Below, one piece after another: positions 24,740-36,800 of a stretch of DNA of 64,000 bases. Source of the DNA: Nectonema munidae (Eukaryota; Nematomorpha; Nectonematoida; Nectonematidae); assembly GCA_030549495.1 (NCBI GenBank), contig JAUIRK010000960.1, forward strand, positions 62,001 to 126,000. Direction: 5' to 3'. Within the stretch, counting starts at the first letter, position 1. Each line of letters begins with the position of its first letter. Under the pieces are notes generated by a model that saw nothing but the letters and a program-made list of their open reading frames with translations, made no database searches and was not told the DNA's origin. The position numbers were made by a program, and so were the translations under genes.

Positions 24740-26959
24740 TGTCTTTGTCTTCTAAAGACCATATGGAAAGCGTTATATTAGAAGATTCATTCATGAATCA
24801 TCGACCACATTGTTAATTTTTATCTCTCACCTTCTATATAAATAATTTGGTATACATTCATAGTCCACCAAATTGATTTTTCTTTCTAACTACTGCATGT
24901 GCTCTGATATGGACAATTAATCATTTGATTCAAAAATTGAATTAATTACCTTTGTGCGGATATTCATACTTTCATATTTCATTCATTAATTGGTACCATG
25001 GATGGAATTTGTTGTCCGTTTTTTAGTATGCACAATCTCTTCTTCCTTGGATTGCTAGATTTTTAAATGATCAGTCAGGAACAAAAAATAATATTTAGAG
25101 AGCCAATAGCAAACTTGTTTATACCTTACAAGCGTAATTAATATGCAAAATACATTTAAAGAAAAAGAGGAGTTTTTATACAAATAAAAGAGATAATAAT
25201 CAATAATAATTGTAGAAAATCCTTTTTTACAAATATAGTATTTGTAAATTAAAAACCTGGATTGTTCTAAATCACTGGGGTTTACCTTACTTGATTCATT
25301 TAGACTTTAAGTTTCCAAATAATTATTACTGAACTTTTAATTCGGGTCAGGCTAAACGTGCACTTTTTTAAAAGCTAAAAAATAGCATGGGGCATAATCG
25401 CCATTTTATTGCTATTAATTTACACGTAAGCAAATCGTCATTAAGTTCACATTTTAGACTGGCTCACTGCCTATTTCACAAAAAACATCTTTTTGTTTTT
25501 TTCAAAATTTCCAATTTTTTTTTAAATTAGTTATAAATAAAAAAATATTAACCTTTGTTGTTTTTTAAAGAAATATTTCATATAGAGATATAATGCTTCT
25601 CTAATTTTGTTTATAATTTCAATCTAAAGGTGCTAGTTTATTCGAAGCGACATCCATACATATCTCTAAAAATATATGTAATCATTGGAAAATCGTTTTT
25701 AAAATAAATATATTTATTTTAGATAGTATAAACGTCGTACATTTATTTAAAAAATATATTGAGAATTTCTTAAAAAACCAAAATCACACAAAAATCAACT
25801 TAATTAACGAAATTTAATGATGAACTAGAGAAGTATTATTCAAAACTTTGGATATGGACAAAAAGTGGCCACTTATAACTTATGGACAATTCAATATTTT
25901 CTTTGGAACAACTTTCTTCCATGTGAACCGAAAGATAGAAAAAAAGAATCTTCAAAATTTTTAAATTTTTTTGTGGTCGATAACCGGTTAAGAGGCATGA
26001 GAAAGAGTCTACATGAGGTAACTAGTGTTACTCCTAGTATCACGGCGCATTGATGAAATGACAGTTGATGATGAATCTCTATTACTTTCCAAATTGCGGG
26101 TAAATGAGTAGGCATTTCAAATAGATAAATCAACTACATCAAATAATTCTTCTTTTTGATACAATTTGTTAGGTTTTATGCTGATCATGTTTGTTAAAAA
26201 ATGCTTTTTAGTTCGTCTATTTTGAACAGAAAAAGATTCCATTCAACAACATTGTAATCCTGGCAGTCTTATATCTTTTTTTGAATGAAATAGAACTTGG
26301 ACAGAAATCTTTTGATGCAAAAATGGATACAGAAATTAGCTTCATTGATGTATACTTCAAATGGCGGTGCCACAGTGTCTTCATCCCGTCATTGTTGTTT
26401 CGTATGAAGTTGATATTGAAATACAAGAAAGATTAAATGAACTCCACGCACAACAATACGAATCAAGAATGGATCATCTCTAAAACTAACCAATACTAAG
26501 GAAAAATGTTAAGTGGTTTTTACTCACTTTCTCCTCATCTTGTTTAGTTGAGTCAGGATTAAGTCAGGTGTACAAAATTGTCTTGATGTAGAAAAATTCA
26601 TAATTTTCAAATATTAGTAGGTAAAGAAATTTGCATTTTTGAATTATTAAAAAATATATAGAAAACTATTAGGTCCTTTGTCCTAAAATAGAGAAGTATT
26701 ATAATTACGCATTTAGATAAAATACATTTTTTTATCTTCCTAAAAAAAAATAAAAATGAATAATTTGCCTTCAGTGATTTCCTTTTGAAAATAAGGATAA
26801 AAGAAATACTCAGTAGGTGGGCAGGAGATAACTAAGCACTTTCCAACGTTTGTTGATATGCTGGATAAAGGCGAAATAAAAAGTCGTACTGATGGAGCAA
26901 CGTCTAAAATAGGTAAGTTAATTTAAGCTAGATTGAAAGTTCAAATTAATGGTTTTTCA
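24740..26959. other. No supportable gene
   Basis: AT-rich, with only short frames in several phases around 25.86-26.43 kb. Those frames have no motif I can assign; they could be transposase debris. No clean terminal repeats or target duplications were seen here. Confidence 0.4.
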
Positions 26960-27076
26960 CAGGGCCGGATTAGCCTATACGCCATGACGTAGGGCCAGAA
27001 AATTCTGGTATACATTATATTTGCAAAGTCGTGCAGCACGGTCGTGTGAAAGAAAAGAGGCCGATTTTACAAATAC

Positions 27077-27401
27077 CATAGTTGCCAACCTCAGAGAAGA
27101 CCAAAGCGGTAGACTTTTTTTCGAAAACAACACATGGATCCTAAAAATTTTTTTGCAAGTATGACAAAATGCATGGGAGGGACCTAATTTGGATTCTTCA
27201 AGAAGTAAAAATTGGTTTACATAATTTAAATAGTCTAAATATTTATGTGCATATGCTCAACGTGTGCCAATAAAAATTTTAGCATTCAAAAGCTGTAAAA
27301 ATTTTCAAAGAGCGGTAGAACCCATCTCAAAAGCCGTAGACTAAAAAAAAAAGTCGAAAAGTTGTAGTCTACTGCTGAAAGTGGTAGAGTTGGCAACTAT
27401 G
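27077..27401. mobile_element. 325-bp MITE with 13-bp inverted ends
   Basis: The ends CATAGTTGCCAAC and GTTGGCAACTATG are perfect 13-bp inverted repeats, flanked by the direct repeat AAATAC at 27071-27076 and 27402-27407. Subterminal motifs also pair: GCGGTAGACTTTTTTTCG on the left, TAGTCTACTGCTGAAAG on the right, with GCGGTAGAACC and GCCGTAGACT in between. No coding capacity. A 6-bp duplication is unusual for hAT, so the superfamily is left open. Confidence 0.8.
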
Positions 27402-27758
27402 AAATACGCTTCTTTACCTTTACACGGCCGAGCATGATGTAATGAACCTTGAAAACAAAAGATAACAATCATCAAAGGCTTTATCGCACAAAATTGCAAA
27501 ATGATAAAGTAGCTTGAAAGCAGATACTTATATATTGGCTAAATTAGAATAACAACGGAAAACGGTGATTGCTCCTTGATCATGATAGCGTTTCACTTGC
27601 ACGTATTTGCATGTTAACGCATGCTCTTCTCTGCTGGCAGTTGGATGTGTGCCTGTTACTTCATTGGCATGGTCGATGTTGTGCTTTGCAGTTGAATGTG
27701 TGCACCTCCTAGGCTAATAACATTAGCTTATTTGCATAGTACAATCTTCCGCCTTTAA

Positions 27759-27888
27759 CCCATTTACCGCCAATGTTCCTATTTTGGAACATAAGTAATT
27801 TCATCTTCGTCTGCTTTTTTCAATGACTTTGAATATAAATCGTCTGCGTTTTTTTAGTTATCGTCTGCTTTGCTTGGCCTTAAATGGG
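27759..27888. mobile_element. TTAA-flanked piggyBac-type MITE, copy 4
   Basis: 130 bp, perfect TTAA flanks at 27755-27758 and 27889-27892. Ends CCCATTTACCGCCAA and CTTGGCCTTAAATGGG. The inner palindrome is present as TGTTCCTATTTTGGAACA. It is closest to the 18061 copy and is inserted between the left end and the transposase of the hAT element. Confidence 0.87.
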
Positions 27889-28092
27889 TTAAGGTGAGAA
27901 GCGATTTAGAGGTTGGCGTTTTCGAGAGGATCTTCTAAGTTCAACTGATTCGTTTTCAGAACTGGTTTCAGTTTGGGATTTGCTTAAATCAGGTCGACGT
28001 TTTCATCAATTGAATCATTTTTGATTAAGAAAAGGTCCAAACAGTTGTCAAAAATAATAGTAACAATTTCGCAGCTTCAGAAAGAAAAATAG

Positions 28093-29190
28093 GAAATCGT
28101 GTTCGTCGCTTTAACAAAGAATTTTTGTATGGTACCAAAGCAAAAAATGAAAAGTTTTATAGAGATTGGATACTGTATTCTCCGACAAATGGTAAACTAT
28201 ACTGTTTTTTCTGTAAATTATTTTCGAAATCTTCCTTAAATTTTGTCGTAAGTGGTTTTAATGGCTGGAGTAACTGTGGAAAGATAATTAAATTTCATAA
28301 AAACAGTCCGGAGCATAAAGTCTCTGTAAAGTCGTTGTTATTATGATCAGAATAGAAAGAATGTATCGATGCAAAACTTCTTGGTCGTCTGAAAGAAGAA
28401 CGGAACTATTTCCAAGCAGTACTGCGTATTAGTAGAGTAATCGAAGTCATAAAGTGATTTTGGAATTAATCTGAAAATTTGATTCTTTTCTTGGAGGACA
28501 TATTTCTCATTATAGAAGCAAAAGAAAAGGAATGGTAAGTTATCTTTCTTGGACAATATGCAATGAAATTATTGAACATATGGGTGAAGATATTTTGTCA
28601 ACTATATGTAATGAAGTACATAATGCTAAATACTTTTCCGTGTGTGTCGATTCAACACCTGATGTCCATCATATTGATCAGCTTACTATCGAAATTCTTA
28701 AAGTTCCTTCCCATTCTAGGTCATTCTGGTGAAAGTCTTAGAAAATGTAGTTAAAGCTCTCGATGAAATGACTCTTTCCGATTGCAGAGGTTAAATTTAT
28801 GATAACGCTGCAAATATGTCAGGTAAATATTCTGGTTTACAAGCAAGAATTAAGGAAATAAATCCAGCAGGAGATTACATTCTATGTGCAGAACATTCTT
28901 TAAATCTAGTTGGAATTGCTATTGTTAACTAAAGCTTGTAATTTCTTTGGACTTTTGCAAGAATTAAATGCATATTCGTTTGACTCAACGAAATGCTGGA
29001 ATTTACTAACAAAAGACTTTTCTAATGAAAACTGCAGAATTCTTACGCTTAAATCATTATCATCTAGCACGTTGGCATTGCCATTCTGATGCAGTGAAAG
29101 CGCTCCTTATAAATTACGCCAACATTTATGGCATGTTGAATGAAATTGCACACAACGAACAACTAAAAGGAAATTAAGCCCTCCCATGAT
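28093..29190 (+). pseudogene. hAT transposase with TTF zinc finger and DUF4371 region
   Basis: Several frames in order. FYRDWILYSPTNGKLYCFFC, then a GFNGWSN segment and HKNSPEHK, is the TTF-type zinc finger seen in ZMYM1-like hAT proteins (Cys pair plus His). Next come ICNEIIEHMGEDILSTIC and KYFSVCVDSTPDVHHIDQL, the DUF4371 block with its VDSTPD catalytic-site motif. Then come a segment reading YDNAANMSGKYSGLQARI and INPAGDYILCAEHSLNLV, and finally RWHCHSDAVKALL-like residues near 29.1 kb. At least four frame changes and several stops separate them. The C-terminal dimerisation domain is missing. Confidence 0.8.
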
Positions 29191-29238
29191 GATTGTTTCG
29201 AGCAGTGAAAACACTGGCGTCTTCTTTTCGAAAACTTT

Positions 29239-29990
29239 TTGGAACACTTACCTGAAAAGAATGTGAAAAAAGTAGAAGTTTTATTTTGTTACGTAAAACT
29301 ACCTACCTTCAAAAACGTTGATAATAATATAAGTACTTTTGGCTTGGCTTTACACAAACTAGAGTCAATATTTTGTAAAGAGAAAAACACGATCTATGTG
29401 AGCCATCTACTTGCTACAAGAAAACAACAAGCAGGAGAAAGCATCGATGACTTCATTCAAGAATTAAAAAATTTTTTAGAAAAAAATGCGACTTCAAAGA
29501 TGTGACTGCTAACGTCTACAGAGAAGAAATGTTCAATGATTCGCTCATTTTGAATATCTTCTTCATCTATATGCTTGCCATTATTGAAAGATTGAAAACT
29601 ATCTTTTGAGAAAGCTACATTGCTTGCAAGATCTCTGAAAGAGGCTTTCAAAAGTTCAGCTGGATATGGTAAAGAAAACTTGATGTATTTTGCGGTGAAT
29701 CTTTCATCGGATAATAATGACCAGTTGAAAAGTAACAATGTTGTTAAAACAAAGTTTTATACCAAACCTGCCTGACTTTTGGAATTTTTGTGGAAACGAA
29801 CGCCATCAACGGACCTACTGAAACTTGGCCACTTCGCTAAAGTATTCAGATCACTAGTGTTGCAACTATAAACTCATTTCCTCATAATCTCATTCTTGAC
29901 GTTCGAATAAGCAACGCAATCTTTAATGCTCTTATTGACACTAGCTCAACGGAAAATTTCATATCTCAATCATGTATTCCGAGGTCATTC
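29239..29990 (+). mobile_element. Fossil Gypsy-type LTR retrotransposon, gag-protease fragment
   Basis: The first part resembles the gag of Ty3/Gypsy elements (a domain that shapes the particle shell) and is followed by an aspartic-protease-like stretch near 29.93 kb. No long terminal repeats, reverse transcriptase or integrase are seen nearby. The copy is broken in several places and is only a remnant; it looks old. It abuts the end of the hAT remnant. Confidence 0.55.
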
Positions 29991-30439
29991 TTAAAACCTA
30001 TTCATTTTTTCAATTTTTACAATCCTCTTTTTAACCTTTGCAAGCTAATGTAAGTAATGTAATACACCTTAATAACTTTTATAATTCCATGTTTACTATT
30101 TTACGTTATACACGTGATCGATAATAATAATTGTTAGTGTAAACTTTGCCATTAGGAAAATTTTCAGAAAGCAAATAAATATTTCAATTAATTTTTTGTA
30201 ATTCAATTTAGACAGGTTTGATTTTGAAAAATTATAAGGAGTGATTCTAATTCATTAACTTTTAATAAAGGTTTTAAAAAAAGAAGTTAGTACAGAAATT
30301 GCTTTTAATAAAAACAGAAAATATTGGGAGAGTTTCAAACGTCGTTATACCTCTTTGTATGTGTTTACTTAAACGTGGTATGTGTTTATTATTTCAATTT
30401 TTTTTAATATCCAATAAAGGAGGAATTTCTTTAAAAAAA

Positions 30440-31030
30440 TGAAATATAAATACTCCAATTAAAGTTGTTCCTCATAATAACGAGAAATTGGATGAAAGAA
30501 TAATGAAGTTTAATAGTCAGATAAAAGAAGAAGATATGGAAGCTCTATGAAATCGACAAGTAAAATTTATGAATGAATTTTTTTAATTATTTTACCTTAA
30601 TAAAAATTATAATTTTTAAGAGATAATTAATTTATCCATTATAAATGAAAGTGATAGATCTATGATGTCATCGAAGCAAACCATACTTCGAAGAATTCTT
30701 CGGTATAATAAAAAAAGAATTCCTTCTCCCAATTCAATAGATTTTTCTATTCCTACCAAATATCTATAAGTAACTAATGTAACTCAATTCCTACAATTAG
30801 ACAGGTTTATGACAACAAATAAAAGATTATTATTGGTATTTCATGGTAAAGTCTTGTCCCACTTAAACCAAGTATCTGTCATTGAAAATCTTTATATAAA
30901 TTGATGGTACTTTTAAAAAAGCACCTAATCTGTTTCATCAAATAGTTTTCATCCATGCTTTTCACAATAAAATTCAGATTCCTATACTCTATTCTATTGC
31001 ATGTGATGAAAGAGAAAATACCTACAGGTT
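30440..31030 (+). pseudogene. MULE transposase remnant
   Basis: Short frames resemble the FLYWCH/MULE transposases of arthropods. VVPHNNEKLDERIMKFNSQI matches the region after the zinc finger. Then RRILRYNKKRIPSPNS leads into IDGTFKKAPNLFHQ, IVFIHAFHNKIQIPILYSI and DERENTYR, the block that holds the first catalytic Asp (DGTF). At least two stops break it, and nothing of the rest of the catalytic domain follows. A hAT MITE lies just downstream. Confidence 0.68.
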
Positions 31031-31097
31031 TTTTTTAATTTATTTTTTCTTATATTTTTTTTAGGGAAATATATGAAGCTTTAAAATTACATATAGA

Positions 31098-31398
31098 CAG
31101 GGAAGTGCAGAGGGTGGTGCTTGGAGTGCCCTTTATAGAGGTATGTGTTATATGTCTAAACCGGTTGCGTAGATAAAGATAGACTAAGGCACAAGAGGCC
31201 GTACCCACACAAATACCTCATAGTCATTTATGAATAAGTTTATATAATTTTTTCTTATAAATTTCTAAGTTTTTCTGATAAAAAGTTCAGTAGACTCTAT
31301 GATGATTACTATATTTCAGCCGTTTTCTCTACTTGAGCACCTGTCCTTAAAGTCTCTACTTGAGCACCTGCCCTTAAATAATTCTCTGCACGTCCCTG
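31098..31398. mobile_element. hAT-type MITE with perfect 8-bp target duplication
   Basis: 301 bp, ends CAGGGAAGTGCAGAG and CTCTGCACGTCCCTG (one mismatch in 15), flanked by CATATAGA at 31090-31097 and 31399-31406. Near the right end the phrase CTCTACTTGAGCACCTG is present twice in tandem. No coding capacity. The target duplication is perfect, so the insertion is probably young. Confidence 0.9.
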
Positions 31399-31620
31399 CA
31401 TATAGATGCATCTAAAGTTAAGAGCATTACTTGTGATTTTGAAAGGTTTTCGCAACAGGTGATTTTATTGAAATTAAAAATAGTTAATTAAAAAACTTTA
31501 AATTTTTATTTTTTAGTTTAAAGTCTAGTCTTCCTTATGAGAAAACAAATGTTCACTTCAATGTGAAGTGAAAATATGTAAAGATATGCATGAAATAGAA
31601 GCAATAAATTCTTGTTATAG

Positions 31621-31836
31621 CTGGAGTGGTGGACGCAAAAAGAAGAAAAGTTATTAGAAGATATATACAAAGAATACGAAGCGAATAAAAATTTGTATAT
31701 GTTTCTTAGTAGAATATCGCACTATGTATCTAATCCTCAAAATTTAAATTTGCAACATGTTGTAGATTTATATACCTTAGACTTCTCTATTTTAAATGAA
31801 AATGGAAATTTTAGTATGTCTTCAATTTTAAGCTAA
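31621..31836 (+). CDS. Possible terminal exon, 71 codons, unrecognised
   Basis: An open frame that begins immediately after TTGTTATAG, a usable splice acceptor, and runs 71 codons to TAA. An in-frame TAG precedes it, so it would have to be entered by splicing. The peptide is charged and helical at first (WWTQKEEKLLEDIYKEYE), then reads LYMFLSRISHYVS and DLYTLDFSILNENGNF. I do not recognise it. It could be the tail of the MULE upstream or an unrelated exon. Confidence 0.25.
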   Translation: MEWWTQKEEKLLEDIYKEYEANKNLYMFLSRISHYVSNPQNLNLQHVVDLYTLDFSILNENGNFSMSSILS

Positions 31837-32203
31837 TTTTTTTTACAATTTTTTGTATATAGAGTTTATTGATATTTAAATATAATAAATGTTTTGTTAT
31901 ACTCATTCAAATAAATATGTTTTTTTAACTTTAATTTTAAAATTATATTAATTATCATTTGTAGTCAACTGCCAAATTTTGTTAGCAAACTAGTTTTTTA
32001 TTTTAATTTCAAAATTTAAAAAAACTAAATATTTTTCTATTTGTTATATTATAACCTGTTTTTACAAAAGTTTAGCTTATATAAAAGGAAAAAATCTTGA
32101 TGAAATAAAGCTTTACTTTTATAAAATACCGTACACACGATACACTAAGTAATGTTAATAGGAAAGTAGAGTATAATTCATAATGATGCATTTGCAATGA
32201 TAT

Positions 32204-32413
32204 GATATGGTATGCGGCGAATCGTCGCACGCGACTAATCGTAGCACGCTTGCTACAATCAATGGGCTCTCTCTAACACTTTGATCCTGCCACCTTTTCT
32301 TCATTTTGCAAGCACGCATGTTGGAACAAGGACATTTTTCCTCATCATCACGCTTTCTATGCAAGCAAGTCTGCAAGCACATATGATGTCATATTTACTA
32401 AATGAGCGATGAA
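32204..32413 (-). repeat. 210-bp inverted repeat, left copy
   Basis: Reverse complement of 37659-37867. Shared landmarks: GGTATGCGGCGAATCGTCGC at the outer edge, GTAGCACGCTTGCTAC, and GAGCGATGAAC at the inner edge. The pair brackets a piggyBac scrap and the whole Merlin transposon. It carries a 75-codon frame on the minus strand that aligns with a frame in the right copy, but stops and indels differ, so coding is doubtful. No target duplication is visible at the outer edges. Confidence 0.75.
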
Positions 32414-32419
32414 CAGATA

Positions 32420-33360
32420 ATTCTGATTGCATGGGACTAATTTGGAATGTCAAGTATCTCACTCTCTTAAACTAAGCTAAGACAGATGTTGTGCAACTAA
32501 TTTTCCCCATCACTAACACTTTGCCTGCATTCTTTATTTATCTTATCTTCATAACTAATTTTACTATATATTTTAATACTTTTACTAATATTTTAACTAC
32601 TTTACTTTTTAATACCTCCTTTTACAAAGTTCAGATGGAATTTGAAGGTTACAAATATTATCTGAAAAAGTAAACATCAACTAGCAAGCTGTATTATTGC
32701 ACAATTTCGTCATGCCGTGGTATGTTATGTTAAAGTTTAGTATAACTTATAAATTATATTGAAATTTTCCTTAAATCTTTTACTTTGACTGTCAAATCAT
32801 AAATTATCATTGTTATCAACAGTTTTCAAGTTTTTTTAATTTGCATATCTATTTAATTTATTAATTAAGTAATCTTACCCTTATATTTGTGATATTTAAT
32901 TTAATATTTTTTTTTATTGTACGAATTTATAAAATAAAAGAGCTTAAAACGACTGATTAATTATACTAATTAATTATAAAAATATCATGTAAAAATTAAT
33001 TATTAAAATCAATTATTACTACGACTAATGACATCCTAACTTAAAAGTTATATTGTTTTCTTATATAAATGCTGCAATGAATTCTTCAATATATGATGAT
33101 CTGTCAATATGTTATTATAAACTTTATTCCACAACACATTTTCCTTATAAGAAACGTTCATGTATATACATGTTTACAATCATTTTTTGATATTAAGCAA
33201 GTTGTGTTCTTGTAATTGCAAACTAATTTTGATTAATTTCTTATACTGCCTTTCTTTGATTTAATAACAGACATTTAAATTACTAGATAGTGTTATTTTT
33301 CATTTAATGTTTAATTTTTGCACTATCACTAAGTAATTTATTTAATATATATATTCTAAG
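32420..33360. other. AT-rich, no gene seen
   Basis: Between the left inverted repeat and the piggyBac scrap I see only low-complexity AT-rich sequence with no supportable frame or repeat. Confidence 0.4.
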
Positions 33361-33374
33361 TGTGTGTGTATGGT

Positions 33375-33544
33375 GCTGTAAAAAAGTATTAATAGAAGCA
33401 TTTTCAATTTTAAATGATAATCAGTTTTCCTCTGCTCAAATTTTCATACGTCCACCGAAAAATTCAATAATAAGCGATGTAGATAGTGCTGATGAAAACC
33501 ACGAACTTTCAATTTTGCAAAAAAAGGCACTAAAAAAGAATTAA
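33375..33544 (+). pseudogene. piggyBac transposase N-terminal scrap
   Basis: Reads AFSILNDNQFSSAQIFIRPP, then SDVDSADENHELSILQ before a stop. PGBD-type transposases start with a closely similar segment (xIxIxPPxxxxLTDEDSGDE). Only about 55 residues remain, cut off upstream of the Merlin insertion; no later piggyBac part appears on the far side of the Merlin. Confidence 0.45.
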
Positions 33545-33865
33545 ATGAAAGATTTACTTAAATGTTGCTCTTTATATGCATGGCTTCAACGCTTTTCACT
33601 CAAAATAATAATACTAATTTTTTCGTGCAATAAATTTGTTGTTTCTTCAAATATTTTTTATATTTTATTGCTTGTAAAAATATATTCTTTTTAATGTGAA
33701 AGATGATTGACTCTTATTCATTTTAGATCTGAGTATACCTAGTTAATATTGCTATGTTGTAAAAAAATGTTTTATATAGTAAAACATAAATATTTATCTA
33801 GAATCCATTCTTGAACTTAATAATGATTTCTAAAAATCTTTTTTTATTTGAAACAATCATAAAAT

Positions 33866-36800
33866 GGTAATTGTCCAGTTTACGTATCTGTCAATCAAAA
33901 TTTTTTTTGAATGTTTTGATTGGCTTTTCAAATTTCAATCAAATTTATTATAATTTGCAATTTTCAAACTTCTAGTGCCTTTTAACTTCTAACAGATATA
34001 ATACAAGATTGATCGATGAATTTTTGCCAAAAATTTTTTAACGAAAGTTAACTACTTATTTGCGCTTTCTAATTATAGTAATAGCGCTTCTAGTTATATT
34101 AACTATATTTTTTTATTTTGAACTAATTATGGTAGCGCTATTAGTTTAATTATAACTCAATGAGTGGTACAATTCATTTTATTAGTATGCAGCTAAAATT
34201 TAGGTACAATAAAACTGGGATATTTAAATGATTACGATACTGTTTATGATAAATTTTCGAGAATAAAAAAATTTCTTAGATTGTTGCTTATTGCATATTT
34301 TTTTACTGAACGTTATAGAGCAAAATTTACTTTTATATTATATTCTAATTTTTTCAACATTCACTAGTTTCATTCTTTAATATGATCAACTTGAAATTAA
34401 TTCAAAGAGTATAAGTAAACACAAAAAGATACAAAATGCATCACCAACTAAATACGATTGAAAAATTGTTTCAAAAACAAAATAAGAGATAATTTTATTG
34501 TTAGCTTTTTTTTTTATCAATTTTCATGTAGTAATAAAATCAATAAAATGAAATGAGTAAAATATAGCTTTGGTTTGAATATGAGCAAAGAATCAAATTC
34601 TTTCAAATGATTTCAGATTGCCATCTCTTAACTTTAAGCAAAAACTACTTCTAAGTATTCTTAGAAATAAATAAAAATATTTATATATTTTTGAAATATC
34701 AGACATAAGGTTCAATATTATCAATGAATTTTGGAAAGTATGAGTCAATACAATGACAAAGGGGTTTTCAATCGGAGTAGAGTAAATATAGCAGTTTGAT
34801 TTATCCTCATTATTGAGTTTATTATCCACAAGCACAAACCATCAATTTATATCCCTTAGGCTTCGTGAACAGAGAATGCTTTATATTCTATAAAAATAAA
34901 AAAGCATTATTTTTGTGTACATATTTGTAGTGAATTAGTTGATCGTGAGGGCGTTGCTAATAATCCTCAATACTTTCTCTCAATATAACCTTACACTAGT
35001 TAGTTGTAACATGTGGTACTCTAGTTTTGTATCAATCAAGATCTCTGTATCGTTCCCACGGTTTGGTGAGAATTTCGATGTATGGTAAGGGCTACGCAAT
35101 TATGTTTTCTTTGACAAAAGTGCTTTGTAGCACATCTGTTCGTCTTTTTTTTAACTACTCAGATTGAAAATCCCTTTGTCATTGTATTGACATATTTTCC
35201 AAATCATGTTCATACATCATGTTGTGCCTGTTACCACAACCAGGATTTCTCTTTGGCACTTTATAGAAACAGTTGTGAAAGATGAGGATAAAATAGTAAT
35301 GCTTTTCTCCTCATCTTTCTGTAAAATGATATACACATCAATTTACTTATGATCACCATGCCCAACACGCTATGTAACATTCACACATAACTATAACGTG
35401 TCCTTCAGTTCTTCCTTTATCAACTTATAACCTTCGCTTCAAATCAAAGGTTCATTTTCAATTAAATCAAATGAACTCAATAACACCAAATCCGCTTACT
35501 GTTACAGAAATTTTATTTGAAAACTGGAATTTTTCCTCGTTATTTCAAGTTTTCAGCTCAAACAACAAGCTCGAAATTCTGAAATGGCTTGCTTTACATA
35601 GAATCATTCATAATGTTTTTCGATGTTACGAATGCCAACAAATGTGCAAGTTAGTGATTAGAAATGATGTGTCTGATGGATACTGTTAGAAGTGCTATAT
35701 TTGCGGTAAGAAAAAAACGGTGAGAATTGGTTCTTTTTTTGCCAAAAGTCACTTAAATCTCAAATCTATGGTGACATTCATTTATGGATGGTGTCGTGAC
35801 TACTCTCTAGAGAATATAATCCATGAAACATCTATTTTAAGTAGACAAACTGCTGTAGACTGGGCAAATTTTTGTAGAGAAATAACTACAATATGGGTAG
35901 AATCCAGTTCTTCTACTCTTGGAGGTTTTGATGAAAATTTAGACCAGATTATTGTAGAAATTGACGAAAGTAAGTTTTTCCATCGAAAATATCACCGTGG
36001 AACTTGGCGAGAAGGTCATTGGGTGTTTGGAGCCATTGAAAGACACAGTAAGAAGTGCTTTCTTGTGGAAGTTCCTGATAGGAGTGAAGCAACTCTTTCT
36101 CAAATTATAGAAAGACATATACTGCCTGGGTCAATAATTGTTTCCGATGGTTGGTCAGCATATGCGAATATTGCAACACTGAATAATGGTGTTTATGATC
36201 ACTGGGTGGTCATTCATCAACGCAATTTTGTTGACCCGCATGATCCAAACATTCATACACAAAACAGAAAATTTATGGATGAGAGCAAAAAGAAAGTTTA
36301 AAAGGCAATTCGGAACTTTAAGATATTTGTTCAGATCCTATTTGAATGAGTTTGTTTGGAGGAGCAACTTTCCAAAAGATCATCTGTTTTCAGTTTTTTT
36401 GGCATCTTTGAGCGATTTGTTGGAAACTCAGAGTGGCAATAATTGACCAAGTAATTTTTGTTTGTTTTGTCATTTATAATAATTAGTCATGTGTTATTTC
36501 TATTTAAACTCTAAAAAAAATTCTGATGAATTAGGCTGTTATCTTATCATTGTATATCTAGCCTATACATTTCTTAATTGAAAAATTCAGTTTCCATAAA
36601 GAATGTTGAAGCAGCAGGGTGATTAGGAAAAAATTTGATAAGTTTATTCTTTAAATTTCATACTTTCCAAAATCCATTGATAATATTGAACCTTATGTCG
36701 GATATTTCAAATATATATAAATATTTTTATTTATTTCTAGGAATACTTAGAAGTAGATTTTGCTTAAAGTTAAAGAGATGGCAATCTGAAATCATTTGAA

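Larger units (their letters stand above)
26960..29190 (+). mobile_element. ZMYM1-type hAT element, broken
   Basis: The left end CAGGGCCGGATTAGCC at 26960 is a typical hAT terminal sequence. Downstream, from about 28.1 kb, is a decayed hAT transposase (listed separately). I find no matching right terminus; the right side runs into an old Gypsy fragment at about 29.2 kb. Two later MITEs sit inside (27077-27401 and 27759-27888), so this element is older than both. Confidence 0.6.

Noticed and set aside
32155-32382. 75-codon frame shared by both 210-bp inverted repeats as a gene
   Set aside because: The paired frames differ by indels and stops and lack a recognisable domain; similarity is explained by the DNA repeat.
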